A DNA stretch of 19,361 bases, taken from the NCBI GenBank assembly GCA_937974275.1, contig CALJIF010000080.1, forward strand, positions 1 through 19,361, read 5' to 3'. The DNA comes from an uncultured Flavobacteriales bacterium. Lineage in GTDB: Bacteria > Bacteroidota > Bacteroidia > Palsa-965. The position numbers were made by a program, and so were the translations under genes. Positions within the stretch are counted from its first letter, which is position 1; each line of letters begins with the position of its first letter. The notes below the pieces were generated by a model. That model worked only from the letters and a program-made list of their open reading frames with translations. It was not told the origin of the DNA and did not search any database. Positions 1-8,321 of the stretch are shown piece by piece.

Positions 1-427
1 AAGCCCGGTTAAAATCCCCTTTAGGCCGGGCCTTCGGCTGAAAGCGTGAAGTTGATCAATACGATGGCTAAACTAATTCTGAATTTATCGGAAGTCAATC
101 CGCATTGTTGGATGAGTTAACTAATGAATCCTTATATATTTTATTTAACGAAATGAAAATCAATAAAATACGAACTGAATAATTAACCTATCCAGTGTAA
201 AATCGACACATTCTAACTTTATACATGTCCAAAGTGTAAAATCAAGCCATGACTTTCCGGGTTGCTACTTGTTTTATTTAATGACATCGCGTAATTTAAT
301 ACTACAATTTATTGGCTGAAATGGCTGTTAATTCAGCGGTTTAAGCTGATATTAAAAATACGTAACACGATCTGCATCTGAAGTAGACATCAAAAAATAG
401 CTGTCAGATTTTATTCAAAAAATTAAC
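1..427. other. Left-edge intergenic region without a supported gene
   Basis: No open frame of useful length and no protein family is recognisable here on either strand, and no tRNA-like structure was seen. The first 50 bases are GC-richer than the rest and contain GCCCGG (3-8) facing CCGGGC (26-31), which could be the tail of a hairpin belonging to a gene outside the window. There is no T-run after it. The remainder is AT-rich and holds an 11-base direct repeat (listed separately) and a 6-bp inverted repeat, GCTGAA (315-320) and TTCAGC (332-337). I found no exact match to the Bacteroidota TAnnTTTG promoter element ahead of the gene that starts at 428. Confidence 0.6.
194..243. repeat. 11-bp direct repeat AGTGTAAAATC, two copies
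   Basis: The sequence AGTGTAAAATC occurs at 194-204 and again at 233-243, a start-to-start distance of 39 bases. Each copy follows a TCC (191-193 and 228-230). Two exact 11-mers in 50 bases of AT-rich DNA may be chance. They could also be a pair of protein-binding sites, or the decayed end of a mobile element: some IS families, such as IS21, carry short repeats inside their ends. No transposase or target duplication is visible, so the mobile-element reading is only a suggestion. Confidence 0.35.
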
Positions 428-1990
428 ATGTCAGGCAAAAGTTCCGATCAGCTGCATCGCCTCATTCATTCCCTGAATAAACAGGAGAAAAGGCACTTCA
501 AAATTTTCGCGGGGCGTCATACCATTGGCGAACAAAACAGTTACGTGTTATTGTTTGACGTGATCGAGAAGATGGAAGTATACGATGAACGGCAAGTGCT
601 TAAACATTTTGCCGGTAGCGCGCTGATTAACAATTTCAGTATTGCTAAAGGTCGATTGTACGATACGATTTTAAGAAGTCTTGATGTTTATCATCATAAC
701 AGTTCTGTAGATGCGCAATTGTGGAAGGAGTTGCACTTCGCGGAAATTCTGTACAAAAAAACGTTGTACGATCAATGCGGAAAGCGATTGAAGAGTGCGC
801 GTAAGTTGGCTGAAAAGTTTGAGAAACATGCTGTGCTCACACAGATTTATGCGATGGAAAAAGCGTTGCATGAAAAAGACGGTTATGCGGGATTTGAAGA
901 TCAGGACATCATTAACATTCTGGAAGAGGATGAGCAGATTGTAGATGAAATTAAAACGTACAACGAATTATGGAATGTTAAAGCGCGTTTGTTTCATTTG
1001 CTCAATACTAAGGGCAGAGCACGAGATAAAGAGGAACTGGAACGCTTTCGAAAAATGATTGATGCAACATTGCAGCACAAATCACTGGAAGGTTTAAGTG
1101 TGAGTTCCCGATTCATGTATCACCATGCGTACAGCGCTTATTATTTTGGTGTTGCCGATGCAGAACGTTGCCGCTATCATTTACAATCGAATGTTGATTT
1201 GATTGAGTCTAACACAGAAATATTTCGCGATGAACCGAATGTATATTTCGGCGTGTTGACGAATCTTATTTATGTATGTAGTCGATTGAAGCGCTATCAG
1301 GATGTTTTAAAAAATTTAAAAAAGCTACACGCACTACCGGAGCGTTTGGATACTGCCCGCAACGAGGATCTGGAGGTGAAGTTATTTTCGAGCGCGAATT
1401 CGTTAGAGTTAACTTTATACAACAGCAGCGGACAATTTTCCAAAGCAATGGCGTTGATACCGTCGATAGAGGAAGGATTGGCGCGTTTTGAAGGCAAGAT
1501 CAGCAAACTGCGTGAAGCACATTTTTGTTTGTCGATTGCAGTTGCGTTGTATGGTTGCGGCAAACATAACGTTGCATTAAAATGGTTGTCGCGTATTACG
1601 AATGATCATGAGATCAGTAAGAGCGAATGGATATATGCGGTGGCACAGCTATTCACGATTATCGTTCAAATGGAATTGAAACATGCTGATGTGGTGATGT
1701 ATGTAACGCGTAATGTGCAACGTTATTTGAAATCCCGAAACCGATCATACAAGTTTGAGTCGGTGTTTGTGAAGTTCGTGCAGCAATGGTTGAAAGCATT
1801 TGGCAATGAGACCGAACTACGCAAACTCTTCGGTAAACTGCACAAAGATTTACTGGAACTCGAACAAGATCCTAAGGAACAAGCTGCTTTCGAGTATTTT
1901 GATTTTCCTTCCTGGGCAGCATGTAAATCGTCGCAACAAAATTTGTCGGAGTTGATGCGGATTAAATCCGGTTGGCCGGAAGATTTGTAA
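428..1990 (+). CDS. Conserved hypothetical helical (TPR-like) protein, 520 aa
   Basis: I do not recognise a named family with a known function. The protein has no signal peptide or membrane segment and is probably cytoplasmic. It is rich in Leu, Lys, Glu, Arg, Phe and Tyr in an amphipathic pattern throughout, with repeated stretches such as ALKWLSRITN and RYQDVLKNLKKLHAL that look like paired helices. This suggests a superhelical tetratricopeptide-like fold, although no canonical TPR consensus is clean. The N-terminus (residues about 8-35, LHRLIHSLNKQEKRHFKIFA) resembles the opening of long hypothetical proteins seen in Bacteroidota genomes; that is recollection, not a search. The ATG at 428 is used because the conserved-looking start follows immediately. 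The gene is convergent with thiL, only six bases apart, with no obvious terminator between them. A role as a scaffold or interaction protein is a guess. Confidence 0.75.
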   Translation: MSGKSSDQLHRLIHSLNKQEKRHFKIFAGRHTIGEQNSYVLLFDVIEKMEVYDERQVLKHFAGSALINNFSIAKGRLYDTILRSLDVYHHNSSVDAQLWKELHFAEILYKKTLYDQCGKRLKSARKLAEKFEKHAVLTQIYAMEKALHEKDGYAGFEDQDIINILEEDEQIVDEIKTYNELWNVKARLFHLLNTKGRARDKEELERFRKMIDATLQHKSLEGLSVSSRFMYHHAYSAYYFGVADAERCRYHLQSNVDLIESNTEIFRDEPNVYFGVLTNLIYVCSRLKRYQDVLKNLKKLHALPERLDTARNEDLEVKLFSSANSLELTLYNSSGQFSKAMALIPSIEEGLARFEGKISKLREAHFCLSIAVALYGCGKHNVALKWLSRITNDHEISKSEWIYAVAQLFTIIVQMELKHADVVMYVTRNVQRYLKSRNRSYKFESVFVKFVQQWLKAFGNETELRKLFGKLHKDLLELEQDPKEQAAFEYFDFPSWAACKSSQQNLSELMRIKSGWPEDL

Positions 1991-1996
1991 CCGCGA

Positions 1997-3034
1997 TTAA
2001 AAATGTTTCCAACCTTGTGCAGTAATCGGATGTACGGAGTGTGATTTTGTAATCAGATTAATACCGGAGTTTTTGTCACTCATGTAGCCGATTACCGTGA
2101 AGTCAGGATTTCCTTTAATGAGTTCGAAATCATCGGCATTCATGGTAAACAGTAATTCATAATCTTCGCCACCGCTTAGTGCACATGTTGTTGGATCGAG
2201 ATTAAGTTCTCGTGCGCGATTGAATGTCAACGGGTCGATCGGAATTTTCTCTTCATAGATTTGTGCACCTAATCCCGATTGTGTACACAAGTGAATAATT
2301 TCACTCGCCAATCCATCCGAAATATCAATCATGGAGGTGGGTTGTAATTTCAATTCCGCAAAAGCCTGAACGATATCAATGCGTGCTTCGGGTTTTAATT
2401 GGCGTTCGAGAATATAGTCGTTGCCTTCCAAATCGGGTTGAGCTTTCGGGTTTTCAAGGAAAACGGCTTTCTCGCGTTCCAGCAACATTAGTCCCATATA
2501 TGCGCCGCCCAGATCACCGGTAACCACAATCAAATCTTTCTCCCGGGCACCGTTTCTGTATGCGACTTTGTCTTTTGGAGCTTCACCGATTATGGTGCAG
2601 GAGATAATTAAGCCGGAGCGTGAAGCAGTTGTATCGCCACCTACTAAATCAACCTTATAACGTTCACAAGCAATGCGAATTCCTGCATACAATTCTTCTG
2701 CCGCTTCCAGGGAAAATTTGCTCGACAACGCAATCGACACCAGCAGTTGCTTGGGAGTGCCGTTCATCGCACAGATATCGGAAAAGTTGGATGTTGCTGC
2801 CTTATAACCGAGATGTCTTAAAGGAACGTACGATAAATCGAAATGCACACCTTCCACCATCATGTCGCTGGATGCCACCGTTACCATGTCTGCATTGTTA
2901 GCGATAATTGCGGCATCATCACCAACGCCTTTAATGGTCTGCGGATTAACCAATTCGATTGATTCCGTGAGATGTTTGATAAGCCCAAACTCGCCGAGCT
3001 GACTAATATCTGTAGTGCCTTTATTTTCGAACAT
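1997..3034 (-). CDS. thiL: Thiamine-phosphate kinase ThiL
   Basis: Phosphorylates thiamine monophosphate to thiamine pyrophosphate with ATP, the last step of thiamine cofactor synthesis in the cytoplasm. The 345-residue length fits the family. Sequence support: GVGDDAA (residues 36-42), the Mg/ATP-binding signature of the PurM/ThiL (AIRS-like) superfamily; SSDMMVEGVHFD (55-66); VGGDTT (131-136); a DISDGLASE motif near residue 240; and SGGEDYELLF near the C-terminus. The ATG at 3034 gives the opening MFENKGTTDISQLGEFG, which matches the usual start of Bacteroidota ThiL. A TACCTTTG promoter element lies only four bases upstream of this ATG, so the message may be nearly leaderless. It is divergent from the SUF operon and has no other thiamine gene nearby. 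SUF-dependent Fe-S enzymes such as ThiC and ThiH act upstream in the pathway, but the adjacency need not mean anything. Confidence 0.96.
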   Translation of the reverse strand: MFENKGTTDISQLGEFGLIKHLTESIELVNPQTIKGVGDDAAIIANNADMVTVASSDMMVEGVHFDLSYVPLRHLGYKAATSNFSDICAMNGTPKQLLVSIALSSKFSLEAAEELYAGIRIACERYKVDLVGGDTTASRSGLIISCTIIGEAPKDKVAYRNGAREKDLIVVTGDLGGAYMGLMLLEREKAVFLENPKAQPDLEGNDYILERQLKPEARIDIVQAFAELKLQPTSMIDISDGLASEIIHLCTQSGLGAQIYEEKIPIDPLTFNRARELNLDPTTCALSGGEDYELLFTMNADDFELIKGNPDFTVIGYMSDKNSGINLITKSHSVHPITAQGWKHF

Positions 3035-3038
3035 GGCG

Positions 3039-3071
3039 CAAAGGTAAAGTTGCTTCGGTCGACTCTTTCAA
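3039..3071 (-). promoter_or_regulatory. Candidate thiL promoter
   Basis: On the minus strand TACCTTTG (3046 to 3039) matches the Bacteroidota -7 consensus TAnnTTTG. A TTG (3071 to 3069) lies 22 bases further upstream as the -33 element, within the usual 17-23 range. Only CGCC separates the -7 element from the thiL ATG, which would place transcription start at or next to the start codon. Confidence 0.55.
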
Positions 3072-3102
3072 TAAAAAGCACCAAACTGTGTTAATATCAT
3101 TG

Positions 3103-3130
3103 TTGGAATACCAAAAAGTAGGTATTTTTG
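3103..3130 (+). promoter_or_regulatory. Candidate SUF operon promoter
   Basis: TTG at 3103-3105 and TATTTTTG at 3123-3130 are separated by 17 bases and match the Bacteroidota -33/-7 consensus (TTG, TAnnTTTG). Transcription would begin near 3136-3138, giving a leader of about 50 bases before the ATG at 3187. The predicted start coincides with the left edge of a perfect palindrome. Confidence 0.6.
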
Positions 3131-3136
3131 CATTGG

Positions 3137-3155
3137 ATTTAGATTAAATCTAAAT
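3137..3155. promoter_or_regulatory. Perfect 19-bp palindrome, candidate SUF operator
   Basis: ATTTAGATTAAATCTAAAT consists of two perfect 9-bp arms around one central A. It lies seven bases downstream of the predicted -7 element and 31 bases upstream of the first operon gene, a position where a bound repressor would block RNA polymerase. The 9-1-9 layout, with a 7-1-7 core, has the geometry typical of Fur-family sites, but the bases are not a consensus I can assign, and Rrf2- or DtxR-type regulators are also possible. No regulator gene is in the window. As RNA it would make only a weak A/U hairpin, so a DNA operator is the better reading. Confidence 0.6.
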
Positions 3156-3186
3156 AAGAATAGTGTTTAATCAACTGAAAATCAAC

Positions 3187-3513
3187 ATGATTACGGTTAC
3201 AGATGCGGCGAAAGCCCGAGCAATTGAGTTAATCTCGGAGGAAAACAAACCCGGAGACACCTTCATTCGTGTCGGAGTGGACAGCGGAGGATGTTCCGGA
3301 CTTTCCTACAAGTTGGAGTTCGACAATCAGTTGTTGCCAACAGATCAGGTGTTTGAGGACAAAGGGATAAAAATTGTAGTAGACAAGAAAAGCTTCTTGT
3401 ATCTCGTGGGGACGGAACTGGATTTCACCGGCGGATTGAACGGGAAGGGTTTTGTATTTAATAATCCAAATGCGTCGCGCACGTGCGGATGCGGAGAGAG
3501 TTTTTCGGTGTAA
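3187..3513 (+). CDS. A-type Fe-S carrier protein (HesB/IscA/SufA family)
   Basis: A small (108 aa) carrier that binds an iron-sulfur cluster or iron and passes it from the scaffold to client proteins. The three family cysteines are present: Cys36 in SGGCSG, and Cys100 and Cys102 in the C-terminal TCGCGESF. I take the ATG at 3187, giving MITVTDAAKARAIELI, the normal family start. An in-frame GTG at 3163 would add eight residues without family support and bring the start closer to the palindrome. It is the first gene of the SUF operon, with sufB starting five bases after its stop. Whether it corresponds to SufA, IscA or ErpA cannot be decided from sequence alone. Confidence 0.95.
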   Translation: MITVTDAAKARAIELISEENKPGDTFIRVGVDSGGCSGLSYKLEFDNQLLPTDQVFEDKGIKIVVDKKSFLYLVGTELDFTGGLNGKGFVFNNPNASRTCGCGESFSV

Positions 3514-3518
3514 TAGTT

Positions 3519-4979
3519 ATGGAAGAGAAAAATCAAATTTTAGAAGAGCATATTGCTTCCGAATACAAATACGGATTTGTAAGCGATATTGACACCGAGT
3601 TTGCGCCGAAAGGACTTAACGAGGAGATCGTTAAGTTTATTTCGCAAAAGAAGAACGAACCGGAATGGTTGCTGGAATATCGTTTGAAAGCTTTTCGTCA
3701 TTGGCAAACCATGACTGAGCCTAAACACTGGCCGCACCTGCATTACAATTCAGTAGATTTTCAGGACATTTCGTATTATGCAGCTCCGAAGAAGAAAGCT
3801 ACTGTCAATAGTTTTGATGAAGTGGACCCTGAATTGTTGAAGACGTTCGAAAAGTTAGGTATTTCATTAGAAGAGCAAAAGCGTTTGGTGGGTATGGAAT
3901 CAAAAATTGCAGTTGATGCTGTTATTGATTCTGTATCCGTTAAAACAACATTCAAAGAAGTATTGGCGGAGAAAGGAATTGTTTTCTGCTCATTCAGTGA
4001 AGCCGTGCAAGAACATCCGGAATTGGTGAAGAAGTATATGGGAAGTGTTGTGCCATTCACCGACAACTTTTATGCGGCGTTAAATGCAGCAGTTTTTAGT
4101 GACGGATCATTTTGTTATATCCCGAAAGGCGTTCGATGTCCGATGGAATTGAGTACATATTTCCGCATTAACTCGGCAGGAACCGGCCAGTTCGAACGTA
4201 CATTGATTATTGCTGATGAAGGAGCTTATGTGAGTTATCTCGAAGGATGCACGGCACCGCAGCGCGACGAAAATCAGTTGCATGCAGCAGTAGTAGAAAT
4301 TGTTGCTCATCGTGATGCTGAGGTGAAATATTCTACCGTGCAAAACTGGTATCCCGGCGATAAAGATGGTAAAGGTGGCATCTACAACTTTGTAACGAAG
4401 CGTGGAATTTGTTTAGAGGCGAATTCAAAAATTTCGTGGACTCAAGTAGAAACCGGATCTGCAATTACCTGGAAATACCCATCCGTGATTCTTAAAGGCG
4501 ATAACAGTATCGGTGAATTTTATTCCGTTGCCGTAACCAACAATATGCAGCAGGCCGACACCGGCACGAAGATGATCCATCTTGGAAAAAATACGCGCAG
4601 CACGATTATCTCAAAAGGGATTTCAGCAGGTAAAAGTGATAACAGTTACCGCGGATTGGTGCGTATTGCGAAAGGTGCAAAGAATGCGCGAAACTTTTCG
4701 CAGTGCGACTCCTTGTTGATGGGCGATCAATGCGGCGCGCATACATTTCCGTACATCGAAATTCATGACAAGACCGGAGTTGTGGAGCATGAAGCAACAA
4801 CATCTAAAATTGGTGAGGATCAAATTTTTTATTGCAACCAACGCGGTATCGACACTGAAAAAGCAATTGGTTTAATCGTGAATGGTTATTGCCGTGAAGT
4901 ATTGGATCAGTTGCCGATGGAATTTGCGGTTGAAGCGAAAAAATTACTCAGCGTTTCACTGGAAGGATCTGTAGGATAG
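3519..4979 (+). CDS. sufB: Fe-S cluster assembly scaffold SufB
   Basis: Core subunit of the cytoplasmic SufBC2D scaffold on which new Fe-S clusters are built from SufE-delivered sulfur. The 486-residue length is normal. Recognisable segments are EGCTAP (Cys244), SKISWTQVETGSAITWKYPS (residues about 304-323), QCDSLLMGDQCGAHTFPYIE with Cys396, and EHEATTSKIGEDQ with His424 and Glu425. By alignment with the E. coli C-terminus, Cys396, His424 and Glu425 correspond to the residues implicated in cluster formation (Cys405, His433, Glu434). I chose the ATG at 3519 (MEEKNQILEEH) over the in-frame ATG at 3483, which lies inside the preceding gene and adds a non-conserved extension. A 48-base gap separates it from sufC, the largest gap in the operon; I see no promoter or hairpin in it. 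Confidence 0.98.
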   Translation: MEEKNQILEEHIASEYKYGFVSDIDTEFAPKGLNEEIVKFISQKKNEPEWLLEYRLKAFRHWQTMTEPKHWPHLHYNSVDFQDISYYAAPKKKATVNSFDEVDPELLKTFEKLGISLEEQKRLVGMESKIAVDAVIDSVSVKTTFKEVLAEKGIVFCSFSEAVQEHPELVKKYMGSVVPFTDNFYAALNAAVFSDGSFCYIPKGVRCPMELSTYFRINSAGTGQFERTLIIADEGAYVSYLEGCTAPQRDENQLHAAVVEIVAHRDAEVKYSTVQNWYPGDKDGKGGIYNFVTKRGICLEANSKISWTQVETGSAITWKYPSVILKGDNSIGEFYSVAVTNNMQQADTGTKMIHLGKNTRSTIISKGISAGKSDNSYRGLVRIAKGAKNARNFSQCDSLLMGDQCGAHTFPYIEIHDKTGVVEHEATTSKIGEDQIFYCNQRGIDTEKAIGLIVNGYCREVLDQLPMEFAVEAKKLLSVSLEGSVG

Positions 4980-5027
4980 GGACTACAACAAACGTGTTTT
5001 CAAAAAATTCTTAATACTCAAATAATA

Positions 5028-5786
5028 ATGATCTCAATAAAAAATTTGCAAGCTTCTGTTGAAGGGAAAGAAATTCTTCGCGGACTTAATCTCGAAGTAA
5101 AACCGGGCGAAGTACATGCGATCATGGGTCCTAACGGATCAGGAAAAAGCACACTGGCTTCTGTGTTGGCCGGTCGTGAAGATTATGAAGTAACAGGAGG
5201 AGAAGTGTTGTTCAATGGTAAAGACTTGTTAGATCTTTCTCCTGAAGATCGCGCACGTGAAGGATTATTCCTCGCGTTTCAATATCCGATCGAAATTCCG
5301 GGTGTGAGCAACATCAACTTTTTGAAAACTGCGATCAACGAAATTCGTGAATACAGAGACATGGATCCGATCGAACCGAAAGAGTTTTTGGCTTTAGTGA
5401 AAGAGAAACAAAAGCTGGTAGAGTTGGATGGTAAATTGGCTAATCGTTCCGTGAATGAAGGTTTTTCCGGTGGCGAGAAAAAGCGCAACGAGATTTTCCA
5501 AATGGCAATGCTGGAACCTAAGTTGTGTATTCTGGACGAGACCGATTCCGGTTTAGATATTGATGCGCTTCGTATTGTTGCGAATGGTGTAAATCAATTG
5601 CGCAGCCCTGAACGTTCGTTTATTGTGGTAACACACTATCAGCGTTTGCTCGATTATATCGTGCCTGATTTTGTTCACGTATTGTATCAGGGCAAAATTG
5701 TAAAGTCGGGACCGAAGGAATTGGCTTTAGAGCTGGAAGAAAAAGGTTACGATTGGATTAAAGCAGAAACATCCGTTGCGATATGA
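5028..5786 (+). CDS. sufC: Fe-S assembly ATPase SufC
   Basis: ABC-type ATPase (252 aa) that powers conformational change in the SufBC2D complex; soluble, not a transporter. All ABC motifs are visible: Walker A GPNGSGKS (34-41), the signature FSGGEKKR (146-153), where the usual Q is replaced as in other SufC proteins, Walker B LCILDE (166-171) followed by TDSGLD, and the H-loop THY (His203). Its last four bases overlap the sufD start in an ATGA arrangement, which suggests translational coupling and matched amounts of SufC and SufD. Confidence 0.98.
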   Translation: MISIKNLQASVEGKEILRGLNLEVKPGEVHAIMGPNGSGKSTLASVLAGREDYEVTGGEVLFNGKDLLDLSPEDRAREGLFLAFQYPIEIPGVSNINFLKTAINEIREYRDMDPIEPKEFLALVKEKQKLVELDGKLANRSVNEGFSGGEKKRNEIFQMAMLEPKLCILDETDSGLDIDALRIVANGVNQLRSPERSFIVVTHYQRLLDYIVPDFVHVLYQGKIVKSGPKELALELEEKGYDWIKAETSVAI

Positions 5787-7081
5787 GCTTAGTTATCAAT
5801 CAATCGCCGGTAGAGCGACTTACTGCTCACTTTGAGCAAGAGTTGCCATCCTTATATGGTGATGCTGCATTGCGTCGCGAAGCCATGGCAACTTTGCGAG
5901 AAAAAGGTATTCCTGATCGCAAATGGGAAGATTATAAATACATCAATCCGGCTGCACTTTTTAAACAACCTCATGTTGCACAAGCACGTGTTGGGCTGGA
6001 AATAAAACCTGAAGCGGTAACGCTTATGGTATTACAACCGGGTTCTGCTTTGGCTGTTGTGGTGAACGGTGAGTTGCGAGAAGATTTGTCCAAGTTGGAT
6101 CGACTGCCTGCAGGTGTTCGTGTGAAGTCGATTGCAGATGCTGTTGTTTCAGATGCTGTTGCACGCGAGTATTATAACGCTGTTAACGGAACTTCTGCTG
6201 ATCCATTTGTATTATGGAATAATGCTTTAAATAAAGGCGGTGTTTTTATTCACGTAGATAAGAATGTGCAGTCCGAAGTTGGTATTCACGTGTTACATAT
6301 TTCAACAAATGAAGTTGCCGCTGTAAGTCATCCACGTAATTTATTCGTGATAGAGCGTGATGCTCAGATCGAAATTGTGGAGTCGTTTGAAACGTTAGGG
6401 CCTGTAAAAACGTTCACCAATGCATTAACCGAAGTTGTCGTACATCAAAATGCGATAGTCGATCACTACCGCATGCAATTGGAAGGACAAGTTGGTCATC
6501 AGATGAATACTGTTAATGCGGTGACACAAAAGGGCAGCAACTATCGAACGTATACATTTACGTTAGACGGAGCATGGGTTCGGAATAATTTGAATATCCG
6601 ATTTTCTGAATCACATGCCGAAGCGCATCTGTTTGGCTTAACCATGTTGAATGGTCAGCGCGTTGCAGACCATCATACCATAGTTGATCATGCGATTCCG
6701 AATTGTATGAGTAACGAGTTATATAAAGGTGTTCTGGATGACAAATCGCTGGGCGTCTTTAACGGAAAGATTTTTGTGCGTCGTGATGCGCAAAAAACAA
6801 ACGCCTATCAAACGAATCGTAACATCTTGTTAAGCGATGATGCGCAGATTAACACGAAGCCGCAGTTGGAAATTTATGCCGATGATGTAAAGTGTTCGCA
6901 CGGAACATCAACTGGTCGTATGGATGAGGATGCGTTATTCTATCTTCGCGCCCGTGGTATTGGTGAGGCGGCTGCAAGAAAATTGTTGGTACGTGCATTT
7001 GCAGAAGAAGTAGTTACGAATGTTCCGAACGATGCCATTCGCGCGTATGTTGAGAACAGACTAGATCATTTTTTCAATTAA
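5783..7081 (+). CDS. sufD: Fe-S cluster assembly protein SufD
   Basis: Partner of SufB in the scaffold complex; it shares the right-handed beta-helix core and helps with iron entry and cluster formation. Of its 432 residues, the N-terminal part (about 1-60, with REKGIPDRKWEDYKY) is the usual helical head. The C-terminal part carries VKCSHGTSTGRMDEDALFYL (369-388), where Cys371 and His373 correspond to the Cys358/His360 pair of E. coli SufD. The start overlaps the sufC stop (ATGA), and the sufS ATG follows the sufD stop after one base. Confidence 0.97.
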   Translation: MSLVINQSPVERLTAHFEQELPSLYGDAALRREAMATLREKGIPDRKWEDYKYINPAALFKQPHVAQARVGLEIKPEAVTLMVLQPGSALAVVVNGELREDLSKLDRLPAGVRVKSIADAVVSDAVAREYYNAVNGTSADPFVLWNNALNKGGVFIHVDKNVQSEVGIHVLHISTNEVAAVSHPRNLFVIERDAQIEIVESFETLGPVKTFTNALTEVVVHQNAIVDHYRMQLEGQVGHQMNTVNAVTQKGSNYRTYTFTLDGAWVRNNLNIRFSESHAEAHLFGLTMLNGQRVADHHTIVDHAIPNCMSNELYKGVLDDKSLGVFNGKIFVRRDAQKTNAYQTNRNILLSDDAQINTKPQLEIYADDVKCSHGTSTGRMDEDALFYLRARGIGEAAARKLLVRAFAEEVVTNVPNDAIRAYVENRLDHFFN

Positions 7082-7082
7082 G

Positions 7083-8321
7083 ATGGAAGCAGGTGTGAAG
7101 TCGCTATTCGATGTACAAAAGCTTCGTGCAGAATTCCCGATCCTTTCGGTTACGGTGCACGGTAAGCCGTTGGTGTATTTCGATAATGGCGCAACTACAC
7201 AGAAGCCGCGCGCAGTGATCAATTCGCTTGTAGAGTACTATACTGCGTGTAATGCCAATATTCATCGGGGCGTTCATTCATTAAGTCAGGAAGCATCCGC
7301 TGCATACGAGCAAGCACGTGAAAGCGTCGCAGAGTTTATTGGTGCGTCAAGTGCACAGGAAATTGTTTTTACTCGCGGAACAACAGAGAGTATCAATCTT
7401 GTTGCGCACTCGTTTTTGTCACCGCGACTTCGCGAAGGTGATACTGTTGTCATAACAGGAATGGAGCATCACTCTAATATTTTGCCATGGCAAGTGTTGT
7501 GTGAGAAGTTTCGTGCGCAGTTAAATGTAGTGCAGGTTTTGGACGATGGCACTTTGGATTTGAAGCATCTGAATTCACTGTTAGAGCAGCGTCCGAAAAT
7601 GCTGGCGATTACGCATGTGTCGAATACTTTGGGAACGATTAATCCCATTGAAGCGATAGTGCGCATGGCTAAAGCGTGTGATGTTCCCGTTTTGGTAGAT
7701 GGAGCGCAGGCAGTGCCCCATATGCAAATAAATGTGCGCGCGTTGGATTGCGACTTTTATGTTTTCTCCGGTCACAAGATGTATGGCCCAACAGGTATCG
7801 GTGTGCTTTATGCAAAAGGTGATTTGTTGAATGAAATGACGCCGTATCAAACCGGAGGCGGAATAATAAAGACGGTTGCATTTGATCATACTGAATATGT
7901 GAACGGTGCTTTGAAGTTTGAAGCGGGAACTCCAAATATTGAGGGTGCTATCGGGTTAGGGGCTGCAATTAAGTTTGTGACAGAAGTTGGCATGGAAGCT
8001 ATTTCACAACACGAAATGAAGCTGCATACATATGCCCGAACGCTGCTCAAGTCGATTGATGGCATACGTTTTATTGGTGAAGCAAATGACAATGCGGGAG
8101 TAATATCTTTCGTAGTAGAAGGAACACATCCGTTCGATATTGGAACCATTCTCGATCAGCAGGGAATAGCCGTTAGAACGGGACATCATTGCACGCAGCC
8201 GTTAATGGAGCGTTTTAATGTGCCGGGAACGGTGCGCGTGTCTTTTGGTGTTTACAATACGATAGAAGAAGTTGACGTATTAATTGCAGCTTTGAAAAAG
8301 GCAATAAAAATGTTGAAGTGA
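7083..8321 (+). CDS. sufS: Cysteine desulfurase SufS (type II)
   Basis: PLP enzyme (412 aa) that removes sulfur from L-cysteine as a persulfide and hands it to SufE. Motifs: HHSNILPWQ (129-137), the VDGAQAVPH segment with Asp206 for the PLP ring nitrogen, SGHKMYGPTGIG with the PLP-binding Lys232, and RTGHHCTQP with the catalytic Cys370 on the short type II loop. These match E. coli SufS (Lys226, Cys364). It starts one base after sufD, and its TGA shares one base with the ATG of sufE (TGATG), so the two are probably translationally coupled, fitting their partnership. Confidence 0.98.
   Translation: MEAGVKSLFDVQKLRAEFPILSVTVHGKPLVYFDNGATTQKPRAVINSLVEYYTACNANIHRGVHSLSQEASAAYEQARESVAEFIGASSAQEIVFTRGTTESINLVAHSFLSPRLREGDTVVITGMEHHSNILPWQVLCEKFRAQLNVVQVLDDGTLDLKHLNSLLEQRPKMLAITHVSNTLGTINPIEAIVRMAKACDVPVLVDGAQAVPHMQINVRALDCDFYVFSGHKMYGPTGIGVLYAKGDLLNEMTPYQTGGGIIKTVAFDHTEYVNGALKFEAGTPNIEGAIGLGAAIKFVTEVGMEAISQHEMKLHTYARTLLKSIDGIRFIGEANDNAGVISFVVEGTHPFDIGTILDQQGIAVRTGHHCTQPLMERFNVPGTVRVSFGVYNTIEEVDVLIAALKKAIKMLK

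Noticed and set aside
1991..1996. Terminator between the 520-residue gene and thiL
   Set aside because: Only six bases separate the stops and no inverted repeat was found around them.
3163..3186. GTG start extending the A-type carrier by eight residues
   Set aside because: The ATG at 3187 gives the exact family N-terminus; the added residues have no family counterpart.
3483..3518. Longer SufB start inside the preceding gene
   Set aside because: The ATG at 3519, five bases after the carrier gene stop, fits operon spacing and family length.
5028..5786. SufC as part of an ABC transporter
   Set aside because: No membrane partner; it sits between sufB and sufD and has the SufC-type signature FSGGEKKR.
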